From IMG/VR virus record IMGVR_UViG_3300033052_000047, positions 1 through 42,545 of that record: a stretch of DNA of 42,545 bases; one strand, written 5' to 3'. The DNA comes from a virus. The translations under genes and the position numbers were made by a program. A model generated the notes under the pieces. It had not been told where the DNA came from. It did no database searches and worked only from the letters and a program-made list of their open reading frames with translations. Below are positions 31,455 to 37,944 of the stretch, in pieces (within the stretch, counting starts at the first letter, position 1; each line of letters begins with the position of its first letter).

Positions 31455-32746
31455 TCCGCCGCCTCCGAGAACAGTGGCAGGGGCTCGAGCTCGCCTGAGG
31501 CAGCCAGCGCTTCGGCGGCAACTTTTCCTTCTGCCAGGCGGCGCTCTTCCTCGCCCATCCAGTCCTGCTCAAGGCGCTGGCGCGCCATGTAGGCGAACTC
31601 GGGCTTGAGCTCGATCAGGTGCGCCTGCCGACCCATCCTCACCGCGACCAGGGCGGTGGTGCCGGTGCCCCCAAACGGATCGAGCACTACGCTTCCCGTC
31701 GCCGGCGAGCCAGCCTCGATCGCAATCGCGACGAGCTCGGGCGGGAACGTTGCGTAGTGCCCGCCGCGATAGGCCCGGGCTTTGACGCTCCACACCGTCA
31801 CCGGCGCTTCTTCAAATGAGCGTAACAGCCGTCTTGTTGGCTGCGACGCCAGAGCGGCGTGCTGGCTGGCGTTGTTCCGTCTACCGGTGCGGGATGTGGC
31901 TACCTTCGCGCCTAGCGCGGGTGCTGCCGCGCCCTTCGCCATCCGGGGGTGAGCCGAACCGGCGAGAGGTTGGAGCACGGCGCTTGCGTTGTAGTAGCTC
32001 CCGACAAGGATCCAGCGAGTAGCGCCGGTGGCCAGCTCCCCCGTCACGGGGTCCTTCTTGCCGCGGAAGCGCACCGTCTCGGTGTGGTCGGGGTCAAAGC
32101 TCAGCTGGCCCGTGTCGCGGGCGCGGTAGATCTCGGCATCGGCCCTTTTGGTGAGCAGCAGAACCTTTTCGTACGACGTGCTGGGGCGTCCGTGCCCCGC
32201 GCTGTCTGGCATTGGGTTGGACTTGCCCCAAACGATTTCGCATCGCACCCACCAACCAGCCGCTCGGAGCGCCAAGGCGAGGATGTTGGGGATCAGCAGC
32301 AGGTCCTTCGCCTTGCTCGCGTCGATGACATCGGCAAACGATCGGGAGAGTACGTCTCCGCTCAGCGGGCCGTTGCCGACGCTCGAGGCTGGCTTGTCGC
32401 GGAAGCTGCGATCGTCGTTGCCGCGGTCCTTGGTCGCCTTGGCATTCCTGCCGTTGACGTCCGCGGCGTAGCTGTCGCCGTAGTTGAGCCAGACGCTACC
32501 GTGAGGCTTTAGAACGCGGCGAAGCTCGGCGAACACCTCGATCAGGTTCGCGATGTGCTGAGACAGGGTCGGTTCGAGCCCGAGCTGGCCGTCCGCCTCA
32601 TAGTCGCGGACCAGCCAGTACGGAGGCGACGACACGACCACGTCCACCGACTCGTCCGGAAAGTCCCGAAGGCGCTCGATCACATCGCCGATGTGAATGG
32701 TGCAGCGACCATCGAGTATGGCCAGCGGGTTGGAGCCCCAATGCAT
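31451..32746 (-). CDS. DNA methyltransferase, N4-cytosine/N6-adenine type
   Basis: 431 residues from the ATG at 32746. The catalytic SPPY motif is at 40-43 and the SAM-binding motif FGGTGTT is near the C-terminus, the beta-type order. SPPY is common in N4-cytosine enzymes but also occurs in N6-adenine ones. Between them are a target-recognition region and a low-complexity insert (PRMAKGAAAPALG and following). It would modify phage DNA, guarding it from host restriction, or change host regulation (a CcrM-like effect cannot be excluded). No restriction nuclease is encoded beside it, so it acts as an orphan enzyme. Confidence 0.9.
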   Translation of the reverse strand: MHWGSNPLAILDGRCTIHIGDVIERLRDFPDESVDVVVSSPPYWLVRDYEADGQLGLEPTLSQHIANLIEVFAELRRVLKPHGSVWLNYGDSYAADVNGRNAKATKDRGNDDRSFRDKPASSVGNGPLSGDVLSRSFADVIDASKAKDLLLIPNILALALRAAGWWVRCEIVWGKSNPMPDSAGHGRPSTSYEKVLLLTKRADAEIYRARDTGQLSFDPDHTETVRFRGKKDPVTGELATGATRWILVGSYYNASAVLQPLAGSAHPRMAKGAAAPALGAKVATSRTGRRNNASQHAALASQPTRRLLRSFEEAPVTVWSVKARAYRGGHYATFPPELVAIAIEAGSPATGSVVLDPFGGTGTTALVAVRMGRQAHLIELKPEFAYMARQRLEQDWMGEEERRLAEGKVAAEALAASGELEPLPLFSEAAE

Positions 32747-33045
32747 CACTTCGCCTGCACCCCGTAGAAGGGCGCGACGAGCGCACCGACGATGTTGTTG
32801 ACCAGGTCCTCTCCGAACCATGGCGCTTTCTCGGCCGCTGCGATCGCCGAGCGCGGGTCCCAGTTGGGATCGAGGCCGATTTGCTTGGCGATGTCCTCTC
32901 TCGGAGCCTCAGGAAACGCCTCGGTCAGCGCCATGAACGCAACCACCTCGACACGCGAGAATGGTGCGTTCTTGCGCAGCAGGCGCCGCGCTGCGGTCAT
33001 TGCCGCAACGACGTCATTGTCCGAGGGAGTGGCGGGGGCGCTCAA
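32746..33045 (-). CDS. Hypothetical helical protein (99 aa)
   Basis: About 99 residues if it starts at the TTG at 33045, which overlaps the previous stop as TTGA; an ATG at 33000 would give 84 residues. The sequence is mostly helical: TAARRLLRKNAPFSRVEVVA, AFPEAPREDIAKQIGL. It ends FYGVQAK and overlaps the methyltransferase start (TGATG). No family recognised. It may assist the methyltransferase, but this rests only on the overlap. Confidence 0.5.
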   Translation of the reverse strand: MSAPATPSDNDVVAAMTAARRLLRKNAPFSRVEVVAFMALTEAFPEAPREDIAKQIGLDPNWDPRSAIAAAEKAPWFGEDLVNNIVGALVAPFYGVQAK

Positions 33046-33350
33046 TGTTGGACGCCGCCCGGGATCTCGAGGGTAAACCGCAGCAGATCGAGCTGCCGAT
33101 CCTCCCATGTAGGCGAAGGAGCCGCGACCGCGGCGCGCTCGTCGTTGATCGCCGCCATCGCAGCAATCCGGTCGAACTTTCCCTCCGCCATTTCCGCGAT
33201 GCGCTGTTCGATCGCGGGGAAAAGTGGCGCGGCCTCGGCCGGGGAGAGGCCAAGGCCGCGCAGTACGGCGTGCAAATGAGGGAGGGGGCTCTGCACGCCG
33301 AAAAGCTGGAGCGCTGCGCGCTCAACTAGGATTTGTTCGTCCGCCGTCAC
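33042..33350 (-). CDS. Hypothetical helical protein (102 aa)
   Basis: 102 residues from a GTG start (GTGA overlap with the 38-residue membrane protein before it). Several amphipathic helices are visible (TADEQILVERAALQLFG; IEQRIAEMAEGKFDRIAAMA). No Cys cluster, membrane span or DNA-binding motif is seen. It is the second gene of the leftward operon from its promoter, so it is expressed early. Function unknown. Confidence 0.55.
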   Translation of the reverse strand: MTADEQILVERAALQLFGVQSPLPHLHAVLRGLGLSPAEAAPLFPAIEQRIAEMAEGKFDRIAAMAAINDERAAVAAPSPTWEDRQLDLLRFTLEIPGGVQH

Positions 33351-33463
33351 ACCAGCACCAACACTGCGAGCGGCATGACAACGATGATCATGAAGCCGGC
33401 GATGCCTGTCAGGATTTCACCCGCCACGGCGCAATACTTCAAATTGCGAGCCTTCTTCCCCAT
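33347..33463 (-). CDS. First gene of leftward operon: tiny membrane protein (38 aa)
   Basis: 38 residues, beginning MGKKARNLKYCAVAGEILTG and then one hydrophobic span (IAGFMIIVVMPLAVLVLV), giving a basic inside end. The ATG at 33463 has a GGGGGTAAG ribosome-type site. Its TGA overlaps the next gene's GTG. It is the first gene after the leftward promoter (33521-33548), so it is expressed first after repression is lifted. A superinfection or membrane-directed role is plausible for an immediate-early tiny protein but not shown. Confidence 0.6.
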   Translation of the reverse strand: MGKKARNLKYCAVAGEILTGIAGFMIIVVMPLAVLVLV

Positions 33464-33520
33464 TGCCACTTACCCCCTAAGCGCGGTTCGCTACATGCGA
33501 TGCACTCACAATAGGAGGTC

Positions 33521-33548
33521 ACTATAAACAAACTGTTTATCGCGTCAA
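33521..33548 (-). promoter_or_regulatory. Leftward early promoter PL
   Basis: On the minus strand TTGACG (33543-33548) and TATAGT (33521-33526) are 16 bases apart, a strong sigma70-like pair. The 11-base operator (33527-33537) fills most of the spacer and abuts the -10 box, so a bound repressor would block polymerase. It is 58 bases upstream of the first gene start (33463). Confidence 0.75.
33527..33537. promoter_or_regulatory. Operator site 1 (in PL spacer)
   Basis: AACAAACTGTT, one of four copies of the palindromic pattern AACA-N3-TGTT in the immunity region. It lies within the spacer of the leftward promoter. Confidence 0.7.
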
Positions 33549-33558
33549 TCGGCTGAAA

Positions 33559-33569
33559 AACAATCTGTT
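33559..33569. promoter_or_regulatory. Operator site 2 (upstream of PL)
   Basis: AACAATCTGTT, same AACA-N3-TGTT pattern, 10 bases upstream of the PL -35 box. It also lies just before TTGATA, a possible -35 for the rightward gene at 33630, so one site could control both directions. Confidence 0.65.
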
Positions 33570-33629
33570 GATAGCCAGCGGTTCGAGGGATAGTCAGTTC
33601 GGAGCGCTTCTGGAAAAGGAGTTGTGGGG

Positions 33630-33860
33630 GTGAATACCGACAGGCCCGTGGCGGGGCGCGCCAAGCCGTCAAAGACCAGGTGGCTCAAGCGTCAGGCATT
33701 GCAGCTGAGTGGCATGCTTCCCGAAGACCCCGAAGATGCGAGGCGCGTCATCGGCTACATGCGGGAATTGCAAGCAGGCTTCCTCGCCGAGGAAGCTGGC
33801 AACCGTCAAGCAGGCGGCAATGGTGGGATCGTAGTGGGGCGAATCGCGCCCAAATCTTGA
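33630..33860 (+). CDS. Small basic hypothetical protein (76 aa)
   Basis: 76 residues from the GTG at 33630, nine bases after an AGGAG site; a GTG at 33624 is too close to that site. N-terminus basic (RAKPSKTRWLKRQALQL), then a helix (DPEDARRVIGYMRELQAGFL) and a Gly-rich tail. It runs toward the repressor gene and ends six bases before that gene's stop. No family recognised. An immunity-region regulator or antirepressor would fit the place, without direct evidence. Confidence 0.5.
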   Translation: MNTDRPVAGRAKPSKTRWLKRQALQLSGMLPEDPEDARRVIGYMRELQAGFLAEEAGNRQAGGNGGIVVGRIAPKS

Positions 33861-33866
33861 AGGTGG

Positions 33867-34172
33867 TCAGCTCGCGGCTGGTTTCCGGTCGCGGGCTGCT
33901 TCCAAGCGCTGGATCAGGGTCACCAGCTCCAGCGGCATGCCAGCCATAGACCCGAACAGGATGTAGTCGGACGTGGCGCCGGTGAGCTGCCAGAACCGCA
34001 TCAAAATCTCGGGCGGGGGCACGGAACGGCCGCGCTCGTAGCTTCCCCAGCGCTGCGGTGAAACGTCCAGCGTTCGCGCCAATTCGGCCTGCATTAGCCC
34101 ACGGGCATCGCGCACGGCGGCCAGGCGGCTACCGATCGCCTCGTTGCTCGTGTCCGGGATGTCGTGACGCAT
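33867..34172 (-). CDS. XRE-family immunity repressor (CI-like)
   Basis: 101 residues. The XRE-type helix-turn-helix covers about 12-70: IGSRLAAVRDARGLMQAELA, recognition helix SPQRWGSYERG, then PPPEILMRFWQLTGATSDYI and a short C-terminal part. It lacks a large C-terminal dimerisation/cleavage domain like lambda CI, so induction must differ from RecA-driven cleavage. It is transcribed away from the Cro-like gene, with operators on both sides and one (34176-34186) four bases before its own ATG, suggesting self-control and possibly a leaderless mRNA, as no ribosome site is seen. The giant protein holds a domain about two-thirds identical to it. Confidence 0.85.
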   Translation of the reverse strand: MRHDIPDTSNEAIGSRLAAVRDARGLMQAELARTLDVSPQRWGSYERGRSVPPPEILMRFWQLTGATSDYILFGSMAGMPLELVTLIQRLEAARDRKPAAS

Positions 34173-34175
34173 ATC

Positions 34176-34186
34176 AACATTTTGTT
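34176..34186. promoter_or_regulatory. Operator site 3 (at the repressor start)
   Basis: AACATTTTGTT, matching AACA-N3-TGTT, three bases upstream of the repressor ATG (34172, minus strand). Binding here would shut off repressor synthesis. Confidence 0.65.
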
Positions 34187-34225
34187 ACACGGCAGCGGCC
34201 CTTTCCATAAAATTCGGGCAACGCA

Positions 34226-34254
34226 TTGCGTGACAACAAATTGTTTACTACGTT
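34226..34254 (+). promoter_or_regulatory. Possible rightward early promoter PR
   Basis: TTGCGT (34226-34231) and TACGTT (34249-34254) are 17 bases apart, with an operator (34235-34245) in the spacer. The boxes are weak, but the layout copies that of PL, about 43 bases before the Cro-like start. Confidence 0.45.
34235..34245. promoter_or_regulatory. Operator site 4 (in PR spacer)
   Basis: AACAAATTGTT, a near-perfect palindrome of the AACA-N3-TGTT type, inside the spacer of the likely rightward promoter. Confidence 0.7.
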
Positions 34255-34296
34255 CCCGCTACATCGCGTCAGGGCGAGCGGACCACGCGAGGAAGG

Positions 34297-34551
34297 ATGC
34301 ACGTTCTCAGCACGGTAGATGAAGTCATTGAGGCCCTTGGCGGTACGGAGAAGGTACAAACCCTCACCTCCGCAAAGTCTCCCCAAATGATCAGCAATTG
34401 GCGCGCGCGGGGGTTTCCCGCTCGCCTCTACCTCGTGATGAGCGACGCGCTGGAGCGCCTCGGGAAATCCGCGCCGGCAACGCTGTGGGGCATAGACGAG
34501 CCGCCGCCGAAGGTCGCAGCCACTCCGAAAGTGACTGTCTCCCTCTGGTAG
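34297..34551 (+). CDS. Cro-like DNA-binding protein
   Basis: 84 residues from the ATG at 34297, after a GAGGAAGG site. VDEVIEALGGTEKVQTLTSA, then KSPQMISNWRARGFPARLYL is a small Cro/YdaS-type helix-turn-helix, with WRARG as the end of the recognition helix, and a short C-terminal tail ending SAPATLWGIDEP. It is the first rightward gene and faces the repressor across the operators, the position of Cro. It would reduce repressor synthesis and favour lytic growth. Family placement is by pattern and location. Confidence 0.75.
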   Translation: MHVLSTVDEVIEALGGTEKVQTLTSAKSPQMISNWRARGFPARLYLVMSDALERLGKSAPATLWGIDEPPPKVAATPKVTVSLW

Positions 34552-34571
34552 CGGACTAGAGCGGGCGCACG

Positions 34572-34994
34572 ATGGACGCAGACGTCAGCGAGATGCTGAA
34601 GCGCATCACGTATCACGCGGTAACGCGCTACGTGCAGCGCATCATCGGCGCGCCACCAGTGGCGGGCCCCTTCGCCGATGCGATGGAGGAAGCTGAGGCA
34701 CATTGCGATGCCGTCGGCAAAAGCGTCGAAGACGTTCGCCGTATGATCCTCGTACCTGTCGTGGTCGCGGCCATCGTGGCAGGTGCCCATACCGCTCGCA
34801 CCGCCGCCTTCACCGCCATCCTAGGATTTTCCAAGCCGGGCGATCGTAAGACCGTGGTGACGGTCTATCACCCGCAGGACCAAAGCCATCACGGGCACAA
34901 GATCTACAGCAGTCGCACCGAGGGGCGGCGCGCGTCCGCTCAGCGCGCCAGGCGCAATCGCAAGCGTCCAGCTACGTCGTTGGTGGCGCCATGA
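34572..34994 (+). CDS. Hypothetical early protein (140 aa)
   Basis: 140 residues. HAVTRYVQRIIGAP, then VEDVRRMILVPVVVAAIVAG and GDRKTVVTVYHP follow a pattern I recall from uncharacterised proteins of alphaproteobacterial phages and prophages near the replication genes; I cannot give a family number. The beta-rich end (VVTVYHP) resembles small toxin- or RelE-like folds, but no catalytic residues can be asserted. The basic C-terminal tail (GRRASAQRARRNRKRPATS) suggests nucleic-acid contact. The stop overlaps the next ATG. Confidence 0.6.
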   Translation: MDADVSEMLKRITYHAVTRYVQRIIGAPPVAGPFADAMEEAEAHCDAVGKSVEDVRRMILVPVVVAAIVAGAHTARTAAFTAILGFSKPGDRKTVVTVYHPQDQSHHGHKIYSSRTEGRRASAQRARRNRKRPATSLVAP

Positions 34995-35887
34995 GCCACG
35001 TCGCCACCAACTGGGCGTTCCAGCAGCGAGGCCTCACCCCGATTGCGTTTCGGCTCCTCGCCAACCTCGCCGACTGCCACAACCCGGCCTCAGGGTGTTT
35101 CCCCAGCCAGCACTACCTCGCGGACCGGTGCGAAGTCGCTCGCTCGTCGGTCAACCGACACCTCGAAGAGCTCGAACGCCTTGGCCTGATCCGCCGGGAA
35201 GCGCGCCTCGACGAGCGCACCAGGCGCCAACAGTCGACCCGCTATTTCCTAGCGTTCGAGGTCGGCTTTGAGCCACTAGATGTTGTGGGCCGTGTCCCAA
35301 CGGCGGACACGGACGACGAGGAGAACCGTGTCCCAACGGGAGACACGGAAAACAGTGAACAAACTGAGGACGTTACTGGGGATAACTCCGAGAGCCGTGT
35401 CTCAAATTTGGGGGGTGCCGTGTCCCACAGCTCTGGGACACTAACCTGTAAGGAACCTTTACCCCCTTCTTCCCCCAAAATTCTCTTCGAGGGACTTGTT
35501 CACAGGTGGCCCCCCGCAAAACTCGGTGACCTGCGCGTTGCCGAGGAGAGCTTCATGTCGCTCGACCCGCCAGCGCAGAGCACGGCCCATCGGCTGGCTC
35601 CCACCATCGTCAGTGCGCTGGTCCACCTGAAACGCCAGACGCCCAAGCTCGCCCGCTATCTCGACAATCGCGTCTTCGACGAGTTCGACGGCGCGCCCGA
35701 GATCGACAACGACGGCCACTTCGTCATCACCCCGGACCGCGAGGAGTGGAAGCCGTGGATGGGCTGGATCCGTACCAACCACGGACAGCGTGGCGTCGAC
35801 AGCATCGTGAAGACTGGCCGCTTCCTGCCTTCAACCCGCTGGCCGGACGGCCATGCCAACGCAAGGACCGCCAATGGCAACGGTTAA
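34991..35887 (+). CDS. Replication initiator-like protein with internal iterons
   Basis: 298 residues. The N-terminus (residues about 5-75) is a winged helix of the HTH_36 type used by phage and plasmid initiators: [17 protein letters not shown], then [20 protein letters not shown] and [15 protein letters not shown] middle segment rich in Thr/Glu/Asp is encoded by the iteron-like DNA (35290-35441). The C-terminal part ([30 protein letters not shown]) is conserved-looking. By analogy with lambda O, the protein would bind sites within its own gene and load the host replisome. No polymerase or helicase of the phage is seen nearby. Confidence 0.7.
   Translation: MSHVATNWAFQQRGLTPIAFRLLANLADCHNPASGCFPSQHYLADRCEVARSSVNRHLEELERLGLIRREARLDERTRRQQSTRYFLAFEVGFEPLDVVGRVPTADTDDEENRVPTGDTENSEQTEDVTGDNSESRVSNLGGAVSHSSGTLTCKEPLPPSSPKILFEGLVHRWPPAKLGDLRVAEESFMSLDPPAQSTAHRLAPTIVSALVHLKRQTPKLARYLDNRVFDEFDGAPEIDNDGHFVITPDREEWKPWMGWIRTNHGQRGVDSIVKTGRFLPSTRWPDGHANARTANGNG
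35290..35441. repeat. Iteron-like repeats: candidate replication origin
   Basis: Four copies of CCGTGTCyCA begin at 35290, 35326, 35395 and 35418. The first two are 23-base inverted repeats (CCGTGTC-N9-GACACGG). The fourth forms GTGTCCCA-N6-TGGGACAC. A lower-GC stretch with TTGTTCACA (similar to a DnaA box, 35497-35505) follows. The repeats lie in the initiator gene, as in lambda. Confidence 0.6.
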
Positions 35888-36263
35888 TCCCGACAGCGTC
35901 GCCCAGGACCAGATCAAGGCCTTCATCGAGCGCATCGAACGCCTCGAGGAGGAAAAGGCCGCGATCGCCGGCGACATCAAGGAGATCTACGCCGAGGCCA
36001 AGGGCAACGGCTTCGACACGAAAGTGCTTCGGAAGATCGTCGCCATCCGCAAGCAGGACCACGCCGAGCGCATGGAGCAGGAAGCCCTGCTCGAGCTGTA
36101 CCTGACCGCCTTGGGCATGGCCGCGCACCCGTCTGAGGACGATGACGACGACACGCCCCGCGGCGGTGGCCGCGCCAGGGCCCTGATGGTGGAAGCGGCC
36201 GCCACCAAGACAGCACCGCTGCCGCAGTTCGACGAGAACCAACCACAACTCTGGGAGGACTGA
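35874..36263 (+). CDS. GapR (DUF2312) family nucleoid protein with added tail
   Basis: 129 residues from the ATG at 35874, which lies inside the end of the initiator gene (14 bases) after an AAGGA site. Residues about 7-88 are the GapR core: [20 protein letters not shown], then [20 protein letters not shown] and [15 protein letters not shown]. GapR clamps overtwisted DNA and helps replication in alphaproteobacteria. An acidic/low-complexity tail of about 40 residues ([13 protein letters not shown] and onward, ending QPQLWED) is unusual, as host GapR is about 90 residues. Next to the initiator it probably supports phage replication. Confidence 0.88.
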   Translation: MATVNPDSVAQDQIKAFIERIERLEEEKAAIAGDIKEIYAEAKGNGFDTKVLRKIVAIRKQDHAERMEQEALLELYLTALGMAAHPSEDDDDDTPRGGGRARALMVEAAATKTAPLPQFDENQPQLWED

Positions 36264-36268
36264 AGCCG

Positions 36269-36478
36269 ATGCTTCATGGGCTGAAGAAGGACGCCACCCC
36301 GTCAGAGGCGCTGATCGGCGTCGCTGAAGCGCTCGAGGAGAGCGCAAAAAGCTGCGACGCGACCAATGTCGAGCTCGCTGAGGAGATGCGGAAGAATACC
36401 GAGGCGGCCGCGAAGAAACGCAAGCAAGCAGAAGAATACCTCGCCGCCGCGGCACGGCTGCAGGAGGTTTCCACTTGA
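36269..36478 (+). CDS. Small helical protein (69 aa)
   Basis: 69 residues after a GGGAGG site. Nearly all of it is an amphipathic, charged helix (EALEESAKSCDATNVELAEE; KKRKQAEEYLAAAARLQE), so a coiled coil is likely. It follows gapR by five bases and overlaps the next start as TTGA. No family recognised; role unknown. Confidence 0.55.
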   Translation: MLHGLKKDATPSEALIGVAEALEESAKSCDATNVELAEEMRKNTEAAAKKRKQAEEYLAAAARLQEVST

Positions 36479-36768
36479 AGCGCGGCCTTATCGGACTGGC
36501 CGCCGCCTCGCTCTTGATGGGCATGGGCGCCGTAGCCATGGTGAGCGACCCGTCTGCTCGCGCCAGTGCTCAGCCAGCCGAGACACAGGTGCCGCAGAAG
36601 CAAGCGCCCGAGCGCAGCCAGGCCGCGGTCGACGTTGAACGCCGGCGCGAGACCGACCGCATCCGCGACATGTATCGCGACAGGACGCCCAGAAAGCACA
36701 AGAACCGCGCCAGCGGTGAGCGTGCGCACCGGAAATGGCGTCAGCGCCGGTCAGCGGGGAGGGGCTGA
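36475..36768 (+). CDS. Secreted or anchored basic protein (97 aa)
   Basis: 97 residues from a TTG start with a strong CAGGAGG site, overlapping the previous stop (TTGA). A signal-peptide-like start (KRGLIGLAAASLLMGMGAVA, then MVSDPSARASAQ) is followed by a highly charged mature part (ERRRETDRIRDMYRDRTPRK). It may be processed after an ASA/Q site. A role in the envelope is suggested by the signal alone. It overlaps the next small membrane gene by one base. Confidence 0.55.
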   Translation: MKRGLIGLAAASLLMGMGAVAMVSDPSARASAQPAETQVPQKQAPERSQAAVDVERRRETDRIRDMYRDRTPRKHKNRASGERAHRKWRQRRSAGRG

Positions 36769-36872
36769 TGCCCACTGCTGCAGCCATCCTCGCAGTCGCC
36801 TTTGGCGTGCTGCTGCTCGGCGTGATTGTCGTCGTCATCTCGCTTGCGCGGTCCAATCGTGGCGGCGACTGA
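36768..36872 (+). CDS. Tiny membrane protein (34 aa)
   Basis: 34 residues with a single span (AAAILAVAFGVLLLGVIVVV) and a short basic/polar end (SLARSNRGGD). The ATG overlaps the previous TGA (TGATG), with GGAGGGG as ribosome site. Its place in the early rightward region, with a signal-peptide protein before it, suggests a small membrane factor. No further role can be given. Confidence 0.55.
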   Translation: MPTAAAILAVAFGVLLLGVIVVVISLARSNRGGD

Positions 36873-37137
36873 GGTGGCGGCCTACACCCACTATTGCATC
36901 TGCGGGCAGTGGGCTTCGTTCGGCTTCACGCCTCCGCAGGGCGAGGCAATTTGGCGGTGCGGCACCGATGCCAACCGCATGCCTCGCTGCAAGTGGGACC
37001 CGGAGCCGTCGGACGTAGCACCCGCCGATCCGCCGAGGTCGGGGGCTGCCGAAGGTGACCAGGCAGAGCTGGCGGCTCCGGACCTTCTGTCGTCGGATTG
37101 GGCTGGCCTTGCCGACAAGCGCAAGCCATGGCGGTGA
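36859..37137 (+). CDS. Cys-containing hypothetical protein (92 aa)
   Basis: About 92 residues from the GTG at 36859 (the GTG at 36874 is equally possible). The N-terminal part has C-x-C and further Cys (HYCICGQWASFGF; AIWRCGTD; MPRCKW), a likely small metal-binding site, followed by a Pro/Asp-rich acidic tail ending ADKRKPWR. It lies just before the terminase small subunit gene. No family recognised. Confidence 0.5.
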   Translation: MAATEVAAYTHYCICGQWASFGFTPPQGEAIWRCGTDANRMPRCKWDPEPSDVAPADPPRSGAAEGDQAELAAPDLLSSDWAGLADKRKPWR

Positions 37138-37140
37138 CCC

Positions 37141-37944
37141 TTGGCCAAGAAGCCCGTCGCGAAGAAGCCAAAGAAGGTCGGAGAGACGACGGAAACCGAG
37201 CGGCGCCGTGCCCGTGAGGTTGCCGACCGCTACTTCACCTTCGGCCGCGACGATGACGAAGGCGACGAGGAGCGCCGGCGCAAGCACCTCGACGAGGGGT
37301 TCGAGGAAGGTCGGCCAACGCCGAGCCGTCGATCTCCCCACGTGCCGCCATCCCGGCCCGTGCCGCTGAAACCGCTGACGCTCAAGCAGTCCATGTTCGT
37401 CAAGGAATACCTCATCGACTTCAACGGGACGCAGGCCGCAATCCGCGCCGGCTACAGCGAGCACACCGCTCACCAGGCCGCGTACGAGAACCTGAGAAAA
37501 CCTGAGATCAAGGCGCTGATCGATCGCGAGATCAAGGAACGCGCCCAGCGGGCGACTTGGGACGCCGACGCGGTGTTGCTGCGGCTCAGCCAGGAGCTCA
37601 CGGCCGACATCGCGGACCTGTTCGACGACAACGGTCACCTGCTGCCCGTCAAGCAGTGGCCGATGATCTTTCGCACCGGTCTCGTCGCCGGCATTGACAT
37701 CGAGGAGTTCACCAATGTCGACGACATGGGCGATCTCGTCCCCGGCATCGTCCGCAAGGTGAAGCTCAGCGACCGCGCCAAGCGGATCGAGATGCTGGGC
37801 AAGCACAAGGCCGTGCAGGCCTGGAAGGAGATGAAGCAACTCGACATCCCGGCCGACAGCCCGCTCGCCCAGCTGGCGCGTCAGCTCGAGGGCACCGCCA
37901 TCAGGCCGCAGCTGCCGGCGCCGGAGCCCGACGATGCAGGTTGA
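37141..37944 (+). CDS. terS: Terminase small subunit (Terminase_2 type)
   Basis: 267 residues from a TTG start; no better start is seen. A basic N-terminal extension (AKKPVAKKPKKVGETTETER) precedes the family core at about 80-130: LTLKQSMFVKEYLIDFNGTQ, then AAIRAGYSEHTAHQAAYENL and RKPEIKALI, a helix-turn-helix that recognises packaging sites. The rest is helical with an acidic end. It overlaps the large subunit by 11 bases. It selects phage DNA and stimulates the motor. Confidence 0.88.
   Translation: MAKKPVAKKPKKVGETTETERRRAREVADRYFTFGRDDDEGDEERRRKHLDEGFEEGRPTPSRRSPHVPPSRPVPLKPLTLKQSMFVKEYLIDFNGTQAAIRAGYSEHTAHQAAYENLRKPEIKALIDREIKERAQRATWDADAVLLRLSQELTADIADLFDDNGHLLPVKQWPMIFRTGLVAGIDIEEFTNVDDMGDLVPGIVRKVKLSDRAKRIEMLGKHKAVQAWKEMKQLDIPADSPLAQLARQLEGTAIRPQLPAPEPDDAG

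Noticed and set aside
33439-33672. Minus-strand open frame of 77 codons across the PL region
   Set aside because: It runs through the promoter, operators and the 38-residue gene in another frame, and has no ribosome site.
35290-35441. CRISPR-like repeat array
   Set aside because: Repeats are inverted, unevenly spaced (36, 69 and 23 bases) and lie in a coding sequence with no cas genes; iterons fit better.
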